A stretch of DNA of 64,000 nt from DATKWD01 sp963704815 (GCA_963704815.1 CAVPHU010000003.1:124001-188000), one strand, 5' to 3'; counted from the stretch's first letter, positions 35,467-44,027 are shown. A program made the numbers and translations. The notes: generated by a model not told the origin, from the sequence alone.

Positions 35467-36438
35467 ATGGCCCGGACCGGATCGCGTGACGCTCGGGCCG
35501 GCAGTCGACTCGAGGCCCTTCGTCAAAGAATCGACGAGCTCGGACTGACCGGCCTCGTCGACGGGGACGCGCCGGGGGTCGAACCGTTCCTCACCTGGCG
35601 GCCGCCGGGTCACTTCTACACCCCCATCCCCGACCTGGCCGAGGTCGACTCCGACCTCGATCGGCTCCATCACGACGATCCGCTGACCGGTGGCATCGAC
35701 CTGCGACCCGACGCGCAGGACGCCTTCCTGACCGAGCTCACCGAGGCCATCGGGACCTGGGACCTCCCGTCGGCCCCCGACGCCGCATGGCGCTACCACG
35801 CACCGAACGACCACTTCGGGATCACCGATGGCACGCTGCTCCACGGCTTCCTCCGCGCCCGACGGCCCGAGCGCGTGGTCGAGATCGGCTCGGGATTCTC
35901 GTCGGCGCTCATGCTCGACACCAACGATCGGTACCTCGACTCGTCGCTGTCGATCACCCTCATCGAGCCGTACCCCGAGGTCCTCGGGACCCGGCTCCGC
36001 CCCGACGACCCCGATCGGATCACCCTGATCGAACAACCCGTCCAGGAGGTCGACCTCGACGTCTTCGCCGAGCTGCGCGACGGCGACGTGTTGTTCATCG
36101 ACTCGACCCACGTCGCCAAGACGGGCTCGGACGTCCCGTTCCTGTTCCGTCACGTGGTCCCCCGCATCGCACCCGGCGTGCACGTGCACGTGCACGACAT
36201 CTTCTGGCCCTTCGAGTACCCGAGCCAGTGGGTACGCGAGGGCCGGGCGTGGAACGAGCTCTACGTCCTCGAGGCCTTCCTCCGGTTCAACGACTCGTTC
36301 CAGATCGACTTCTTCGCCGACTGGTTCCAGGTCCACCGACGCGAGCGGCTGCTCGAGCTGGCACCGCAGTGTGCCGCACAGGGCGGCGGGTCGATCTGGC
36401 TGCGACGGCGCGCCGCTGAAGCGACCGCCACTCCCTGA
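35467..36438 (+). CDS. class I SAM-dependent methyltransferase, paralog 2
   Basis: A 323-residue paralog of the enzyme at 18182-19207. It shares FLTWRPPGHFYTPIPD, VVEIGSGFSSALMLD, ITLIEPYPEVLGTRLRPDD, DVLFIDSTHVAKTGSDV and HVHDIFWPFEYPSQW, but lacks the coiled-coil N-terminus, and its central linker (APNDHFGITDGTLLHGFL) differs. The double DxH signature in DSTH and HVHD suggests a metal site near SAM. It stands alone between two secreted repeat proteins with its own leaderless promoter. The substrate is unknown; a surface sugar is the contextual guess. Confidence 0.8.
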   Translation: MARTGSRDARAGSRLEALRQRIDELGLTGLVDGDAPGVEPFLTWRPPGHFYTPIPDLAEVDSDLDRLHHDDPLTGGIDLRPDAQDAFLTELTEAIGTWDLPSAPDAAWRYHAPNDHFGITDGTLLHGFLRARRPERVVEIGSGFSSALMLDTNDRYLDSSLSITLIEPYPEVLGTRLRPDDPDRITLIEQPVQEVDLDVFAELRDGDVLFIDSTHVAKTGSDVPFLFRHVVPRIAPGVHVHVHDIFWPFEYPSQWVREGRAWNELYVLEAFLRFNDSFQIDFFADWFQVHRRERLLELAPQCAAQGGGSIWLRRRAAEATATP

Positions 36439-36451
36439 ATCGGCCCGATTC
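36437..36451. terminator. short hairpin between convergent genes
   Basis: GAATCG-GCC-CGATTC, a perfect 6-base stem overlapping the end of the methyltransferase stop region, 29 bases from the convergent gene. No T tract; weak. Confidence 0.25.
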
Positions 36452-36480
36452 GAGCCGCCTGACCAACTCGACCAGCCTGC

Positions 36481-38631
36481 TCAGCTCGACCAAAGGGTGT
36501 CGGTGGCGCCCGACGGGTCCCAGAACACGATGTCGCCCCGGTCGGTGCCTGCGAACTGGCCCGCGAGCGGCAACCAGATGCCGGTGATGTCGAACTCGAC
36601 CGATGTCTCGAACGTGCGGTCGCTGCGGCCCAGCCAGCGAACGTCGGTCCCGCTTCCGGGCCCGTAGAAGATGACATCGTCGCCGCCCGCGTCGGCGATG
36701 GGGTCGAGATCGACCACGAACGCCTCGTAGGTCCCGAAGATGTCGTTGCGCACGCTCGTGAACGTGCGCCCGTCGCCGAACCACGTGTAGTCGGGCGCCG
36801 AGCCTGCTCGGTACCAGAGGATGTCGTCGCTGTCATCGGCGTCGAAGTCGCCGACGAGTGGTTGATAGACACCACTCACGTTCACCGCGCCGTAGTCGAA
36901 CCCGCCACTCCGGCCGAAGAACAGATGGTCGGAGCCCGACCCGGCGCGATACCAGAACACGTCGGTCCGGTCGTCGCCGTCGTAGTCGCCGAGCAAGGGC
37001 GTGTAGAACCCGTTGACGGTCTGCGAGCGGCTCGTCCGCTGCCGGTTGGCGGCCCACGACCAGTGGTAGTCCTTGGCCGTGCCTGGTGCGTACCAGAAGA
37101 TCTCGTCGCGGTCGTTGCCGTCGAAGTCGGCAACGAGCGGGGTGTAGCTGCCGCTGACCTGGGTCGGTTGTGAGTTCGCCTTGTCGCCGGACCACCAGTA
37201 GTAGTCGGGAGCGGACCCGCGGGCGTACCAGAAGATGTCGTCGCGGCCGTCCCCGTCGAAGTCGCCGACGAGCGGCTCGTAGGAGCCGCTGACGGTCATG
37301 ACCTCGGTCGAGAAGGACGTGTCGCCGTCGCTGATCCAGCGATCGTCGATCGCCCCACCGGGTGCGTACCAGAAGAGGTCGTCGAGACCGTCGCCATCGA
37401 AGTCGCCGGTCACCGGAACGGCGCCTCCCCGGTCGGCGATCGACGTCTGCTGCAGCGTGCCGGAGGGAATGTCACCGCACGTCTCGGGGAAGGCGACGTC
37501 GCACAGACCGGGGCCGGCGCTCCACGCCAGGCCCGAACCGGCCGGGTTGGACCGGGGACGGGCGTTGGTGCCGAGGCGACGCTTCGCCACGATGTCGGCG
37601 TTGTAGCCGGTGTCCTTGGCCAGCCAGTGGCGCTCCTCGTAGCCGTTCCGCTTCACGACGTAGAACGGAAACGACAGCGGCGTGAGCCCCGACGTGGGTG
37701 AGCCGCCACTCGCGCTGGCCGTCCACCAGTTGGCGCCCTGTGCGCGCGAGGGATCGATGTAGTGGCACCCGAACGTGCCCGGTTGGCCGTTGATGCTGCA
37801 CGTCGAAGCGATCATGCCGCCCGAGGCCTCGACATCATCGGTGAGGGTGAGGCTGGCGAAGTTGGTCGAGGTCAGATCGGAGAACGCCGCTTGGCAGTCG
37901 TAGCAGGGGTTGCCCCAGGGCGCCCAGGCTGCGTAGCGCTTGTTCTGGTCGCTGCCTGACGCGTTGCAGTAGCGGCGAGCCATCTCCTTGGCCACGTCGG
38001 CCGAGATGATGCCGGTGTCGACACGCTCGGCGGCGGTGAACGGAGCGCCCACCCCGGCGCTGTCGTACTGCCAGATCCCGATGCCCGGGTGCCAGTAGGC
38101 ACGGGTGAACGGCGTGTACGGGTCCTCGAACGCGTAGAGCCCGTAGTTCGTGTTCTTGTTGGTCTCGGGCGGCGGATAGGTCCCGGTCCACTCGTCGTAC
38201 CTCGACAGCGTCATCGGCGCCGGTTCGGAGTTCGGCGTGACCGCCGACGACGACTCACGGAACACCGGTCCGAGCACCAACGCGACGAGCCCCGGATTGG
38301 AGATGGAGCAGGTGCGCGAGGTGGCGGCCACCGAGGCCTCGATGGCGTGGAACGCATCGGCACCGAAGTAGCGCTGGGTCGCCGCGGCGCTCGACGCCGC
38401 GGGATCATCTCCCGGGGTCTCGCCGGCCGGGTCGAGCGGGTCGTCCCACGAGCCCACCGGGACGCCGTCGGTGGCTCCGGGTGGTGCCACGCCGTCGAGG
38501 CCATCGGTGTCGTCGGCCTCGGCGGTCAACGGGGACACGCCGAGCACGAGCGCCGTGGAGAGCACGCCGACCGCCAGACGGCGCGACCAGGTTCGGGGAG
38601 AGGAGGTACGCATCAGTATTCCGTTCGTCAC
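36481..38631 (-). CDS. secreted lysozyme-like protein with seven-repeat propeller-like module
   Basis: A 716-residue exported protein. Start GTG 38631 has a GGAG 6-9 bases upstream; ATG 38613 is the alternative. Signal core LAVGVLSTALVLGVSPL, then an acidic Gly/Pro-rich linker. Residues about 85-330 contain LVALVLGPVFRESSSAV, NTNYGLYAFEDPYTPF and GIGIWQYDSAG, which remind me of lysozyme/transglycosylase folds with Glu in the FRES turn as possible acid; several Cys suggest disulfides. This is a weak fold guess. From about residue 400 seven repeats of the GDFDGDGRDDIFWYARGSAPDY type run to the C-terminus. Same module as the CAP, subtilase and M23 proteins. Confidence 0.72.
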   Translation of the reverse strand: MTNGILMRTSSPRTWSRRLAVGVLSTALVLGVSPLTAEADDTDGLDGVAPPGATDGVPVGSWDDPLDPAGETPGDDPAASSAAATQRYFGADAFHAIEASVAATSRTCSISNPGLVALVLGPVFRESSSAVTPNSEPAPMTLSRYDEWTGTYPPPETNKNTNYGLYAFEDPYTPFTRAYWHPGIGIWQYDSAGVGAPFTAAERVDTGIISADVAKEMARRYCNASGSDQNKRYAAWAPWGNPCYDCQAAFSDLTSTNFASLTLTDDVEASGGMIASTCSINGQPGTFGCHYIDPSRAQGANWWTASASGGSPTSGLTPLSFPFYVVKRNGYEERHWLAKDTGYNADIVAKRRLGTNARPRSNPAGSGLAWSAGPGLCDVAFPETCGDIPSGTLQQTSIADRGGAVPVTGDFDGDGLDDLFWYAPGGAIDDRWISDGDTSFSTEVMTVSGSYEPLVGDFDGDGRDDIFWYARGSAPDYYWWSGDKANSQPTQVSGSYTPLVADFDGNDRDEIFWYAPGTAKDYHWSWAANRQRTSRSQTVNGFYTPLLGDYDGDDRTDVFWYRAGSGSDHLFFGRSGGFDYGAVNVSGVYQPLVGDFDADDSDDILWYRAGSAPDYTWFGDGRTFTSVRNDIFGTYEAFVVDLDPIADAGGDDVIFYGPGSGTDVRWLGRSDRTFETSVEFDITGIWLPLAGQFAGTDRGDIVFWDPSGATDTLWSS
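36484..37430 (-). repeat. array of seven DxDGDGxDDIFWY protein repeats
   Basis: Seven units counted by eye from VPVTGDFDGDGLDDLFWY to the last shortened unit ending SGATDTLWSS. Unit 6 has a small insertion in the calcium loop. Confidence 0.72.
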
Positions 38632-38724
38632 GAGTTCTCCGCCCGCGCCAGCGGGACGGTACTGCGCACGCAGCGCGGTTGCAAGACTACGAATCGTCGG
38701 TCCGTGGTCATCGAGTCGGTCGAG

Positions 38725-41040
38725 TCAGCCGGCGATCGCATACCAGAGCTGCTCGGTGGCCGAGCCGGGTCGGTAGAAGAACAGGTCGTCGCCGCCGATG
38801 GCGTCGAACCGGCCGGTGAAGGCCTGGCCGCCGTCACCGCCGGCCACGCCAACGCTTGCGTGGCTCGTACCGGCGAAGGTCCAGACGTAGTCGGCTCCGA
38901 TGGGGTTGTACCAGAGGATCTCGTCGCCGCTCGGACCTCCGGCCTCGACGGGCGTCGGGGCGTAGGTGCCACTGACCGACGTCGACGTCGAGACGAACGG
39001 ACTGCGGCCGTTCCCCCGCCAGATGTAGTCGGCGCCCGAGCCGGGCCGGTACCAGAAGATGTCGTCGGATCCGTCGCCGCCGAAGTCGCCGACGAACGGT
39101 TCGTAGGTGCCTCCGACGGACCGCTTGAACGACGTGAAACCGTTCGGACCGCCGCCGCCGTACCAGACGTAGTCAGCCGTGGGCCCGGCGACGTACCAGA
39201 AGATGTCATCGAAGGGATCGCCGTCGAAGTTGCCGACCTGGGGCACGTAGGTACCGAGCACCTGCTTGGGCATGATGCCCAGCCCGGTGCCGCCGATGAT
39301 CAGCCCGTCGGCGGCGGCGCCGGGCACGTACAGGAAGATGTCGTCGGCGGCATCGCCGGCGAAGTTGCCCACGAGCACCTGATGGCTTCCCGGAACCGAG
39401 AAGTTGGTCTTGGTGAAGCCCCCGTCGGCCCTCCCGTACCAGAGGCTGTCGCCGACCGCTCCGGGACCGTGGAAGAAGATGTCGTCCCTGCCGTCGCCGT
39501 CCTGGTCGAGGACGGCAACTCGGTACGTGCCCTGCACCGGCTCGACCCGGGAGGTGAACCCGGACCGTTCGGTGCTGGTCCACACGAAGTCCGGGTTGCT
39601 TCCGGGCGCGTACCAGAACACGTCGTCGGTACCGTCGCCGTCGAAGTCGCCGGCGAAGGGTTGATAGGTCCCTCCGACCGACTCCGAGGACGGTGCGAAC
39701 AGTCCGGCGATCAGCACGTTCGCCGGATCGTCGAGGAACAGCCGCGGATACCGCAGCCCGTTGCGGGAGTCGAGGATGGTCCGGCCGTGCTCGGAGCTGA
39801 GGAACAATGCTTCTTGATGGTTGATGCCGGGGAACCGCTCGAGCCAGACGGCCAGCGCACCTGCCACGTGCGGCGCCGCGAACGACGTGCCGCTGATCTC
39901 GTTGGGCGGAAGGGTGTACGTGCCCGGAGGGCGTGGCGCAACGATGTCGACCCCGGGCGCGAGGATCGACGTCTGGGCGCTGGCGTTGCTGGATCCGGCG
40001 ACGGCGAGGCCATCGGAGTGCGAGCCGACCGAGATGACGTCGCTGATGCAGGCGGGAAGCGACATCCCGTCGGTGAAGCTCCCGTTGCCCGAGGCCGCGA
40101 CGACCGGGATGCCACGGTCGGTGAGGGCATGGACCGCCGCGGTGAGCGGCGGGTTCTCGCCGTCACAGGTCGAGGTGAACTTCGTTCCGCCCTGCACCGA
40201 CAGGTTCACGGCAGCGAGATCGAACTCGTCGGCGCGAGCCAGGACGTGCTCGAGCGCGAGCGCGATGTCGGAGAAGAACGCGCTGCCGCCGGCCGAGGCG
40301 AAGACCCGGATCGAGAACAGCGACGCGTCGGGCGCGACACCGTCGTAGCCACCCCCGACACCCGCCGCGATCCCGGCGACCTGCGTGCCGTGGCGGCACC
40401 CGGGACACGGCAGGCCGGTTCCGGCGCCCGTGGCCGAGGGGGTGCCGCCCGCACAACCGCTCGGCGCGGAGAAGCAGGCCTCGGCCACAACCTTGCCGTT
40501 CAGATTGGGGTGGGTCGCCTCGATCCCGTCGTCGATGACCACCACGGTCGTCCCCGTGCCGTCGGACCCCTCGGCCCAACGCGCGGGTGCGTTGATCAGC
40601 GGCACACTCCCGTCGAGCGCCCGCGCGGCCGGCTGGTCGATCACGACGTCGGTGACCCCGGGAGCCGCAGCGAGTGCGCCGAGATCCTCGGCGGCGACCT
40701 CGGCGACCACGTAGTCGGAGGTGGCGAACTCGTCGAGGACGACGACATCGCCGGCGACGGCGTCGTCGAGCGAGTCGGCGCGACCAGCAACCGACGACGG
40801 GTCGACCTCGACCAGCACTCGCACCGGCTCAGCGGGCTCGTCGGGCACATCCGGCTCGGGCACCGCCGCTGGCTGCGTCGTCGTGGTCGTCTCGGCGGGC
40901 GCGTCGGGCTGCGTCGTCGTGGTCGTCTCGGCGGGCGTGTCGGAGCCACCGGGCTCCCCGGGAGTCTCCTGGGCGGCGGCCGGCGTGGCGCCGAGCACCA
41001 GCGCGAGCAGGGCGACGAAGACGCAGCTGCGACGGGTCAC
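38725..41040 (-). CDS. secreted subtilisin-like serine peptidase (S8) with seven-repeat module
   Basis: A 771-residue exported protease. GTG 41040 is preferred over upstream TTG 41091 because GGAAGG lies about 9 bases before it and the signal peptide VTRRSCVFVALLALVLGATP starts there. A Thr/Pro linker (ETTTTTQP twice) and an inhibitor-like propeptide (VLVEVDPSSVAG to VTDVVIDQPAARAL) precede the catalytic domain: Asp in VVVIDDGIEATHPN, His in CRHGTQVAGIAAG, Asn in AASGNG, Ser in SGTSFAAPHVAG. About residues 456-771 hold seven repeats of the DDIFWY type. A TACCCT box at 41075-41080 could start a 28-base leader. Likely an extracellular maturation or degradative protease. Confidence 0.88.
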   Translation of the reverse strand: MTRRSCVFVALLALVLGATPAAAQETPGEPGGSDTPAETTTTTQPDAPAETTTTTQPAAVPEPDVPDEPAEPVRVLVEVDPSSVAGRADSLDDAVAGDVVVLDEFATSDYVVAEVAAEDLGALAAAPGVTDVVIDQPAARALDGSVPLINAPARWAEGSDGTGTTVVVIDDGIEATHPNLNGKVVAEACFSAPSGCAGGTPSATGAGTGLPCPGCRHGTQVAGIAAGVGGGYDGVAPDASLFSIRVFASAGGSAFFSDIALALEHVLARADEFDLAAVNLSVQGGTKFTSTCDGENPPLTAAVHALTDRGIPVVAASGNGSFTDGMSLPACISDVISVGSHSDGLAVAGSSNASAQTSILAPGVDIVAPRPPGTYTLPPNEISGTSFAAPHVAGALAVWLERFPGINHQEALFLSSEHGRTILDSRNGLRYPRLFLDDPANVLIAGLFAPSSESVGGTYQPFAGDFDGDGTDDVFWYAPGSNPDFVWTSTERSGFTSRVEPVQGTYRVAVLDQDGDGRDDIFFHGPGAVGDSLWYGRADGGFTKTNFSVPGSHQVLVGNFAGDAADDIFLYVPGAAADGLIIGGTGLGIMPKQVLGTYVPQVGNFDGDPFDDIFWYVAGPTADYVWYGGGGPNGFTSFKRSVGGTYEPFVGDFGGDGSDDIFWYRPGSGADYIWRGNGRSPFVSTSTSVSGTYAPTPVEAGGPSGDEILWYNPIGADYVWTFAGTSHASVGVAGGDGGQAFTGRFDAIGGDDLFFYRPGSATEQLWYAIAG
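38728..39672 (-). repeat. array of seven DxDGDGxDDIFWY protein repeats
   Basis: Seven units by eye, from TYQPFAGDFDGDGTDDVFWY to FDAIGGDDLFFYRPGS. More divergent than the CAP and M23 arrays; units 3 and 6 lack part of the calcium loop. Confidence 0.7.
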
Positions 41041-41155
41041 GCGGGCGGTCCTTCCGGGGGCGGTCAGGGGACGAAGGGTACCGTCACCCAATCGTCATGT
41101 TCGATCACCCCTGCTGATCCGGGCACCGTGAGCGGTGCTCGACGCGATGTCCGTC

Positions 41156-41182
41156 ATGTGATCGACACATATGTAACATGTG
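41156..41182. promoter_or_regulatory. candidate operator with alternating ATGTG/CACAT arms
   Basis: ATGTG (41156-41160), CACAT (41166-41170) and ATGTG (41178-41182) form two nested inverted repeats between the divergent subtilase and M23 genes; the last arm overlaps the TAACAT -10 box (41174-41179) of the M23 gene. A regulator bound here could control both. Arms are short. Confidence 0.28.
41174..41179 (+). promoter_or_regulatory. -10 box TAACAT of M23 gene, leaderless
   Basis: TAACAT ends 7 bases before the in-frame GTG at 41187, arguing for that start over the ATG at 41226, which has no good Shine-Dalgarno. Confidence 0.4.
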
Positions 41183-41186
41183 CGCC

Positions 41187-42950
41187 GTGTCTCTCTCCGG
41201 CTCAAGGATTCCCTGGGATGCTCCGATGAAGCACCGTATGCCGTCGCACCGAACCCGAGCTGCACGAACCCTTCTGATCGGGCTCCTGGCAGCCGTCGCC
41301 CTCGCCGCCGGCCAGATGCCGACCGCCGGCGCCCAGGAGTCGTCCGACCCGACGACCAGCACGATCGCGCCCACGACCAGCACGACCGCGCCGGCACCGA
41401 GCACCGAGGCGCCCGTCGCCATCGACGACGTGCCACCCGGCGCCGAGCACCCCGAGGCGGTCGAGAGCGACGCCTCCGAGTTCGATCACGATCACGACCA
41501 CGCGGGCGGGGCGGCTCCGGCCGGCGACGCATCGCGGGCCGTCGTCGAGGACATCGCGTTCCCGGTGCTCGGACCGGTCAACTTCACCGACACCTACGGC
41601 GCTCCCCGTGGCAGCGGACGGCTGCACATCGGTACCGACATCATGGCCGACAAGCTGCAGGAGATCGTGGCCGTCGACGACGGCGAGATCTTCTGGGTCA
41701 GCTACGGCGGCAGCAACTACCTCTACCTCCGAGCCGACAGCGGGTACCGCTACGTCTACATCCACCTCAACAACGACTCGCCGTTCACCGACGACGGCAA
41801 GCAGTGCTTCGGCGCGTCGAACTGTGTCGCCAATGCGCAGTGGGTCTTCCCCGAACCGTTGAAGAGCCAGATCGTGCGGTCGGGCACCACCAAGTACGAC
41901 CCCGGGGTACGCGTCAGCCGGGGCCAGCACATCGCCTGGGTCGGCGACTCCGGCAACGCCGAGTCGACCGCTTCGCACCTCCACTTCGAGATGCACGTCC
42001 CCGGCTCCGGGTACCCCGACTGGACCTGGTACCCCGGCGATGGCCCCAGCACCTACGTCAACCCCTATCCCACGCTCGCCGCGGCCCAGGCGAACACCGG
42101 CCCCGACGGCACCGGCACCGAGGTGGTCACCGGCAACTTCGACGCCGACCCCGAGGACGAGGTGCTCCTCTACGGCCCCGGCAACAAGCCCGACTCCCGC
42201 TTCGAGCCCGCGGGCGAGCTGGGTGAGTTCACCGAGGTCGACATCAACGTGATCGGCACCTATCAGCCGCTGGTCGGAGACTTCGACGGCAACGGGTACG
42301 ACGACATCCTCTGGTACGCCCCCGGCGCGGCGAAGGACTACTACTGGTACCACCACTCGGGCGGCTACACGTCGGTCGAGACCCGGATCATCGGCACCTA
42401 CGTCCCCCAGATCGGCGACTACGACGCCAATGGGTACGACGACATCCTCTGGTACGCCGCCGGCACCCCCAAGGACTACTACTGGCACCATCAGAGCGGC
42501 GGGTACATCAGCACCCAGACCACCATCATCGGGAGCTACGCCCCGTTGGTGAGCGACTACGACGGCAACGGGTACGACGACATCCTGTGGTACGCCGCCG
42601 GCGCCGCCAAGGACTACTACTGGCACCACGACACGAGTGGCTACGTGTCCTCGAGCGCAACCATCTTCGGGACCTACACCCCTTTCGTCGGCGACCTCGA
42701 CGGCAACGGCCAGTCCGACATCTACTGGTACGCCAAGGGCAGCGCGCCCGACTACTTCTGGTACCACTCCCCCGGCGGGTACGAGAGCAGCCGGTCCGAC
42801 AACCTCTCCGATGGTCGCGGCGGCAGCGGCGACCTCGATGCCGACGGCACCGAGGAGATCGTCTGGTTCACCGACCGCGGGGTCGAACCGGCCCGGGTCT
42901 GGACCGACACCGGCGGCCAGATCTCCGAGATCCAGGCCACCGTCCTCTAG
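41187..42950 (+). CDS. secreted M23-family metallopeptidase-like protein with six-repeat module
   Basis: A 587-residue protein (574 if ATG 41226 is used). Signal core ARTLLIGLLAAVALAAG, then a Thr/Ser/Pro linker and a His/Asp cluster (FDHDHDHAGG) that may bind metal. The LytM/M23 domain at about residues 120-300 has the zinc motifs LHIGTDIMA (HxGxD) and SHLHFEMH (HxH), with an insertion between IHLNNDSPF and VSRGQHIAWVGDSG. All zinc ligands are present, so peptidoglycan or peptide cleavage is plausible. From about residue 310 there are six repeats of the GNGYDDILWYAPGAAKDYYWY type. Divergent from the subtilase gene. Confidence 0.87.
   Translation: MSLSGSRIPWDAPMKHRMPSHRTRAARTLLIGLLAAVALAAGQMPTAGAQESSDPTTSTIAPTTSTTAPAPSTEAPVAIDDVPPGAEHPEAVESDASEFDHDHDHAGGAAPAGDASRAVVEDIAFPVLGPVNFTDTYGAPRGSGRLHIGTDIMADKLQEIVAVDDGEIFWVSYGGSNYLYLRADSGYRYVYIHLNNDSPFTDDGKQCFGASNCVANAQWVFPEPLKSQIVRSGTTKYDPGVRVSRGQHIAWVGDSGNAESTASHLHFEMHVPGSGYPDWTWYPGDGPSTYVNPYPTLAAAQANTGPDGTGTEVVTGNFDADPEDEVLLYGPGNKPDSRFEPAGELGEFTEVDINVIGTYQPLVGDFDGNGYDDILWYAPGAAKDYYWYHHSGGYTSVETRIIGTYVPQIGDYDANGYDDILWYAAGTPKDYYWHHQSGGYISTQTTIIGSYAPLVSDYDGNGYDDILWYAAGAAKDYYWHHDTSGYVSSSATIFGTYTPFVGDLDGNGQSDIYWYAKGSAPDYFWYHSPGGYESSRSDNLSDGRGGSGDLDADGTEEIVWFTDRGVEPARVWTDTGGQISEIQATVL
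42115..42947 (+). repeat. array of six DxDGNGxDDILWY protein repeats
   Basis: Six units by eye; units 2-4 are nearly identical in pattern (DYDGNGYDDILWYAAG, KDYYWHH). One fewer than the other three arrays. Confidence 0.72.
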
Positions 42951-42959
42951 CTCTGCCGG

Positions 42960-43712
42960 TCAGGCGGTGACGCGGTCGACGAACGCCAGCGCGCGTTCGA
43001 CGATGAGGTGCTTGTCGTAGTCGAGGGTGGCCACGTGGTAGCTCCGGTCGAGCGACACCCGCTCGACCGGGCCGCTGACCGCGTTCGCCAGGTGGTCACC
43101 GGCCGACGGTGCCACCACGTGATCGCCGGGGCTGGTCATCACCAGCACCGGGCAGCGCACATCGGCGAGCCGAGGCTGCAGGTCGGCGACTGCAGCACCG
43201 AGCGAGAGCAGCGGCCGCAACGGCGTCTCGGCGTAGGCCGTCTCGACCGAATCGGGGTCGGCGATGTCCGAACCGATGCCGTCCATGACCTCCTGACCGG
43301 CTTCGACCATCGCCTGGAGGGCCGGGGTCATCTCGGGCGAGGGCTCGACGGCGGCATTGATGCAGATGATGCCCGCGATCTCGGGGTGGTGAGCCGCGAG
43401 CCAGACGGTGAGCGTGCCGCCCATCGACAGCCCGGCCACCACGACCTGTTCGGTGCGCGCCGCGAGGTCGACGTAGGCCGCCTCGATCGCCGACGCGTAG
43501 TCGTCCCACGTCGTGTCGAGCATGTCGTCGACGTGGGTCCCATGGCCCGGGAGACGCGGGAGCTCGACGGTGTGCCCCGCCGCGGCGAAGGCCTCGGCCA
43601 GACCACGCATCGAGTGCGGGTTGCCCGTGAACCCGTGGCTCACCAGCACGCCCACCGGGCCGCCGGCGGTGGAGAACGGTTCGGCACCGGGCAGGACGGG
43701 ATGTTCGCTCAT
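42960..43712 (-). CDS. alpha/beta hydrolase (carboxylesterase/monoacylglycerol lipase type)
   Basis: A 250-residue esterase. GVLVSHGFTGNPHSM provides the oxyanion HG, GLSMGGT is the nucleophile elbow with the catalytic Ser, VMTSPGDHVVAPS carries the catalytic Asp, and the His is in DRSYHVATLDYDKH. This pattern is that of the Est30/monoglyceride-lipase group acting on medium or short acyl esters. The ATG at 43712 overlaps the ferredoxin stop by one base (TGATG), so it is co-transcribed with the ferredoxin. Confidence 0.87.
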   Translation of the reverse strand: MSEHPVLPGAEPFSTAGGPVGVLVSHGFTGNPHSMRGLAEAFAAAGHTVELPRLPGHGTHVDDMLDTTWDDYASAIEAAYVDLAARTEQVVVAGLSMGGTLTVWLAAHHPEIAGIICINAAVEPSPEMTPALQAMVEAGQEVMDGIGSDIADPDSVETAYAETPLRPLLSLGAAVADLQPRLADVRCPVLVMTSPGDHVVAPSAGDHLANAVSGPVERVSLDRSYHVATLDYDKHLIVERALAFVDRVTA

Positions 43713-44014
43713 CAGGTGTAAGGGTCGTCGGTGGCCGGCTCGTCCCACCAATCCTGCGCCGTCGGCTTCCAGTCCGGATCGGGGTAGATGCAGTCGACCG
43801 GACACGGGTCGAGGCACTTCTCGCAGCCCGAACAGAGCTCGGGGATGATGATGACGTCCATCCCGTGGTTGAAGATCGCGCCGAACTGCGGCGGACAGTG
43901 CCGAATGCAGGTGTCGCAGTTGATGCAGATGCTCATGTCGATGATGAGCGGCGGATTCTTCCAGCTCTCCTTGCGCTGCTGGGACGCCAGGCGGTCGGCG
44001 CGGGACTTGGTCAC
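43712..44014 (-). CDS. ferredoxin with two [4Fe-4S] motifs
   Basis: A 100-residue ferredoxin. Cluster motifs CINCDTCIRHCP and CSGCEKCLDPCPVDCIYPD supply the two sets of Cys for two 4Fe-4S clusters. A short basic N-terminus and an acidic Trp-containing tail (QDWWDEPATDDPYT) flank the core. A TTG at 44023 is possible, but GTG 44014 is 7 bases after TAGGTT and the TTG would overlap that -10 box, so GTG is chosen. The redox partner is not visible; the downstream gene is a hydrolase. Confidence 0.87.
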   Translation of the reverse strand: MTKSRADRLASQQRKESWKNPPLIIDMSICINCDTCIRHCPPQFGAIFNHGMDVIIIPELCSGCEKCLDPCPVDCIYPDPDWKPTAQDWWDEPATDDPYT

Positions 44015-44021
44015 GTCGGAC

Positions 44022-44027
44022 AACCTA
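44022..44027 (-). promoter_or_regulatory. -10 box TAGGTT of ferredoxin operon, leaderless
   Basis: TAGGTT on the minus strand, 7 bases before GTG 44014. Confidence 0.42.

Noticed and set aside
38089..41229. 1046-codon open frame on the plus strand opposite the lysozyme-like and subtilase genes
   Set aside because: The minus strand has catalytic motifs, signal peptides and ordered repeats; the plus-strand translation is low-complexity Arg/Val/Gly with no motif. Long antisense frames are expected at this GC content.
22552..42950. CRISPR or DNA-level satellite in the repeat protein genes
   Set aside because: Periodicity is at the protein level (about 47 codons) with divergent DNA; no constant repeat with unique spacers.
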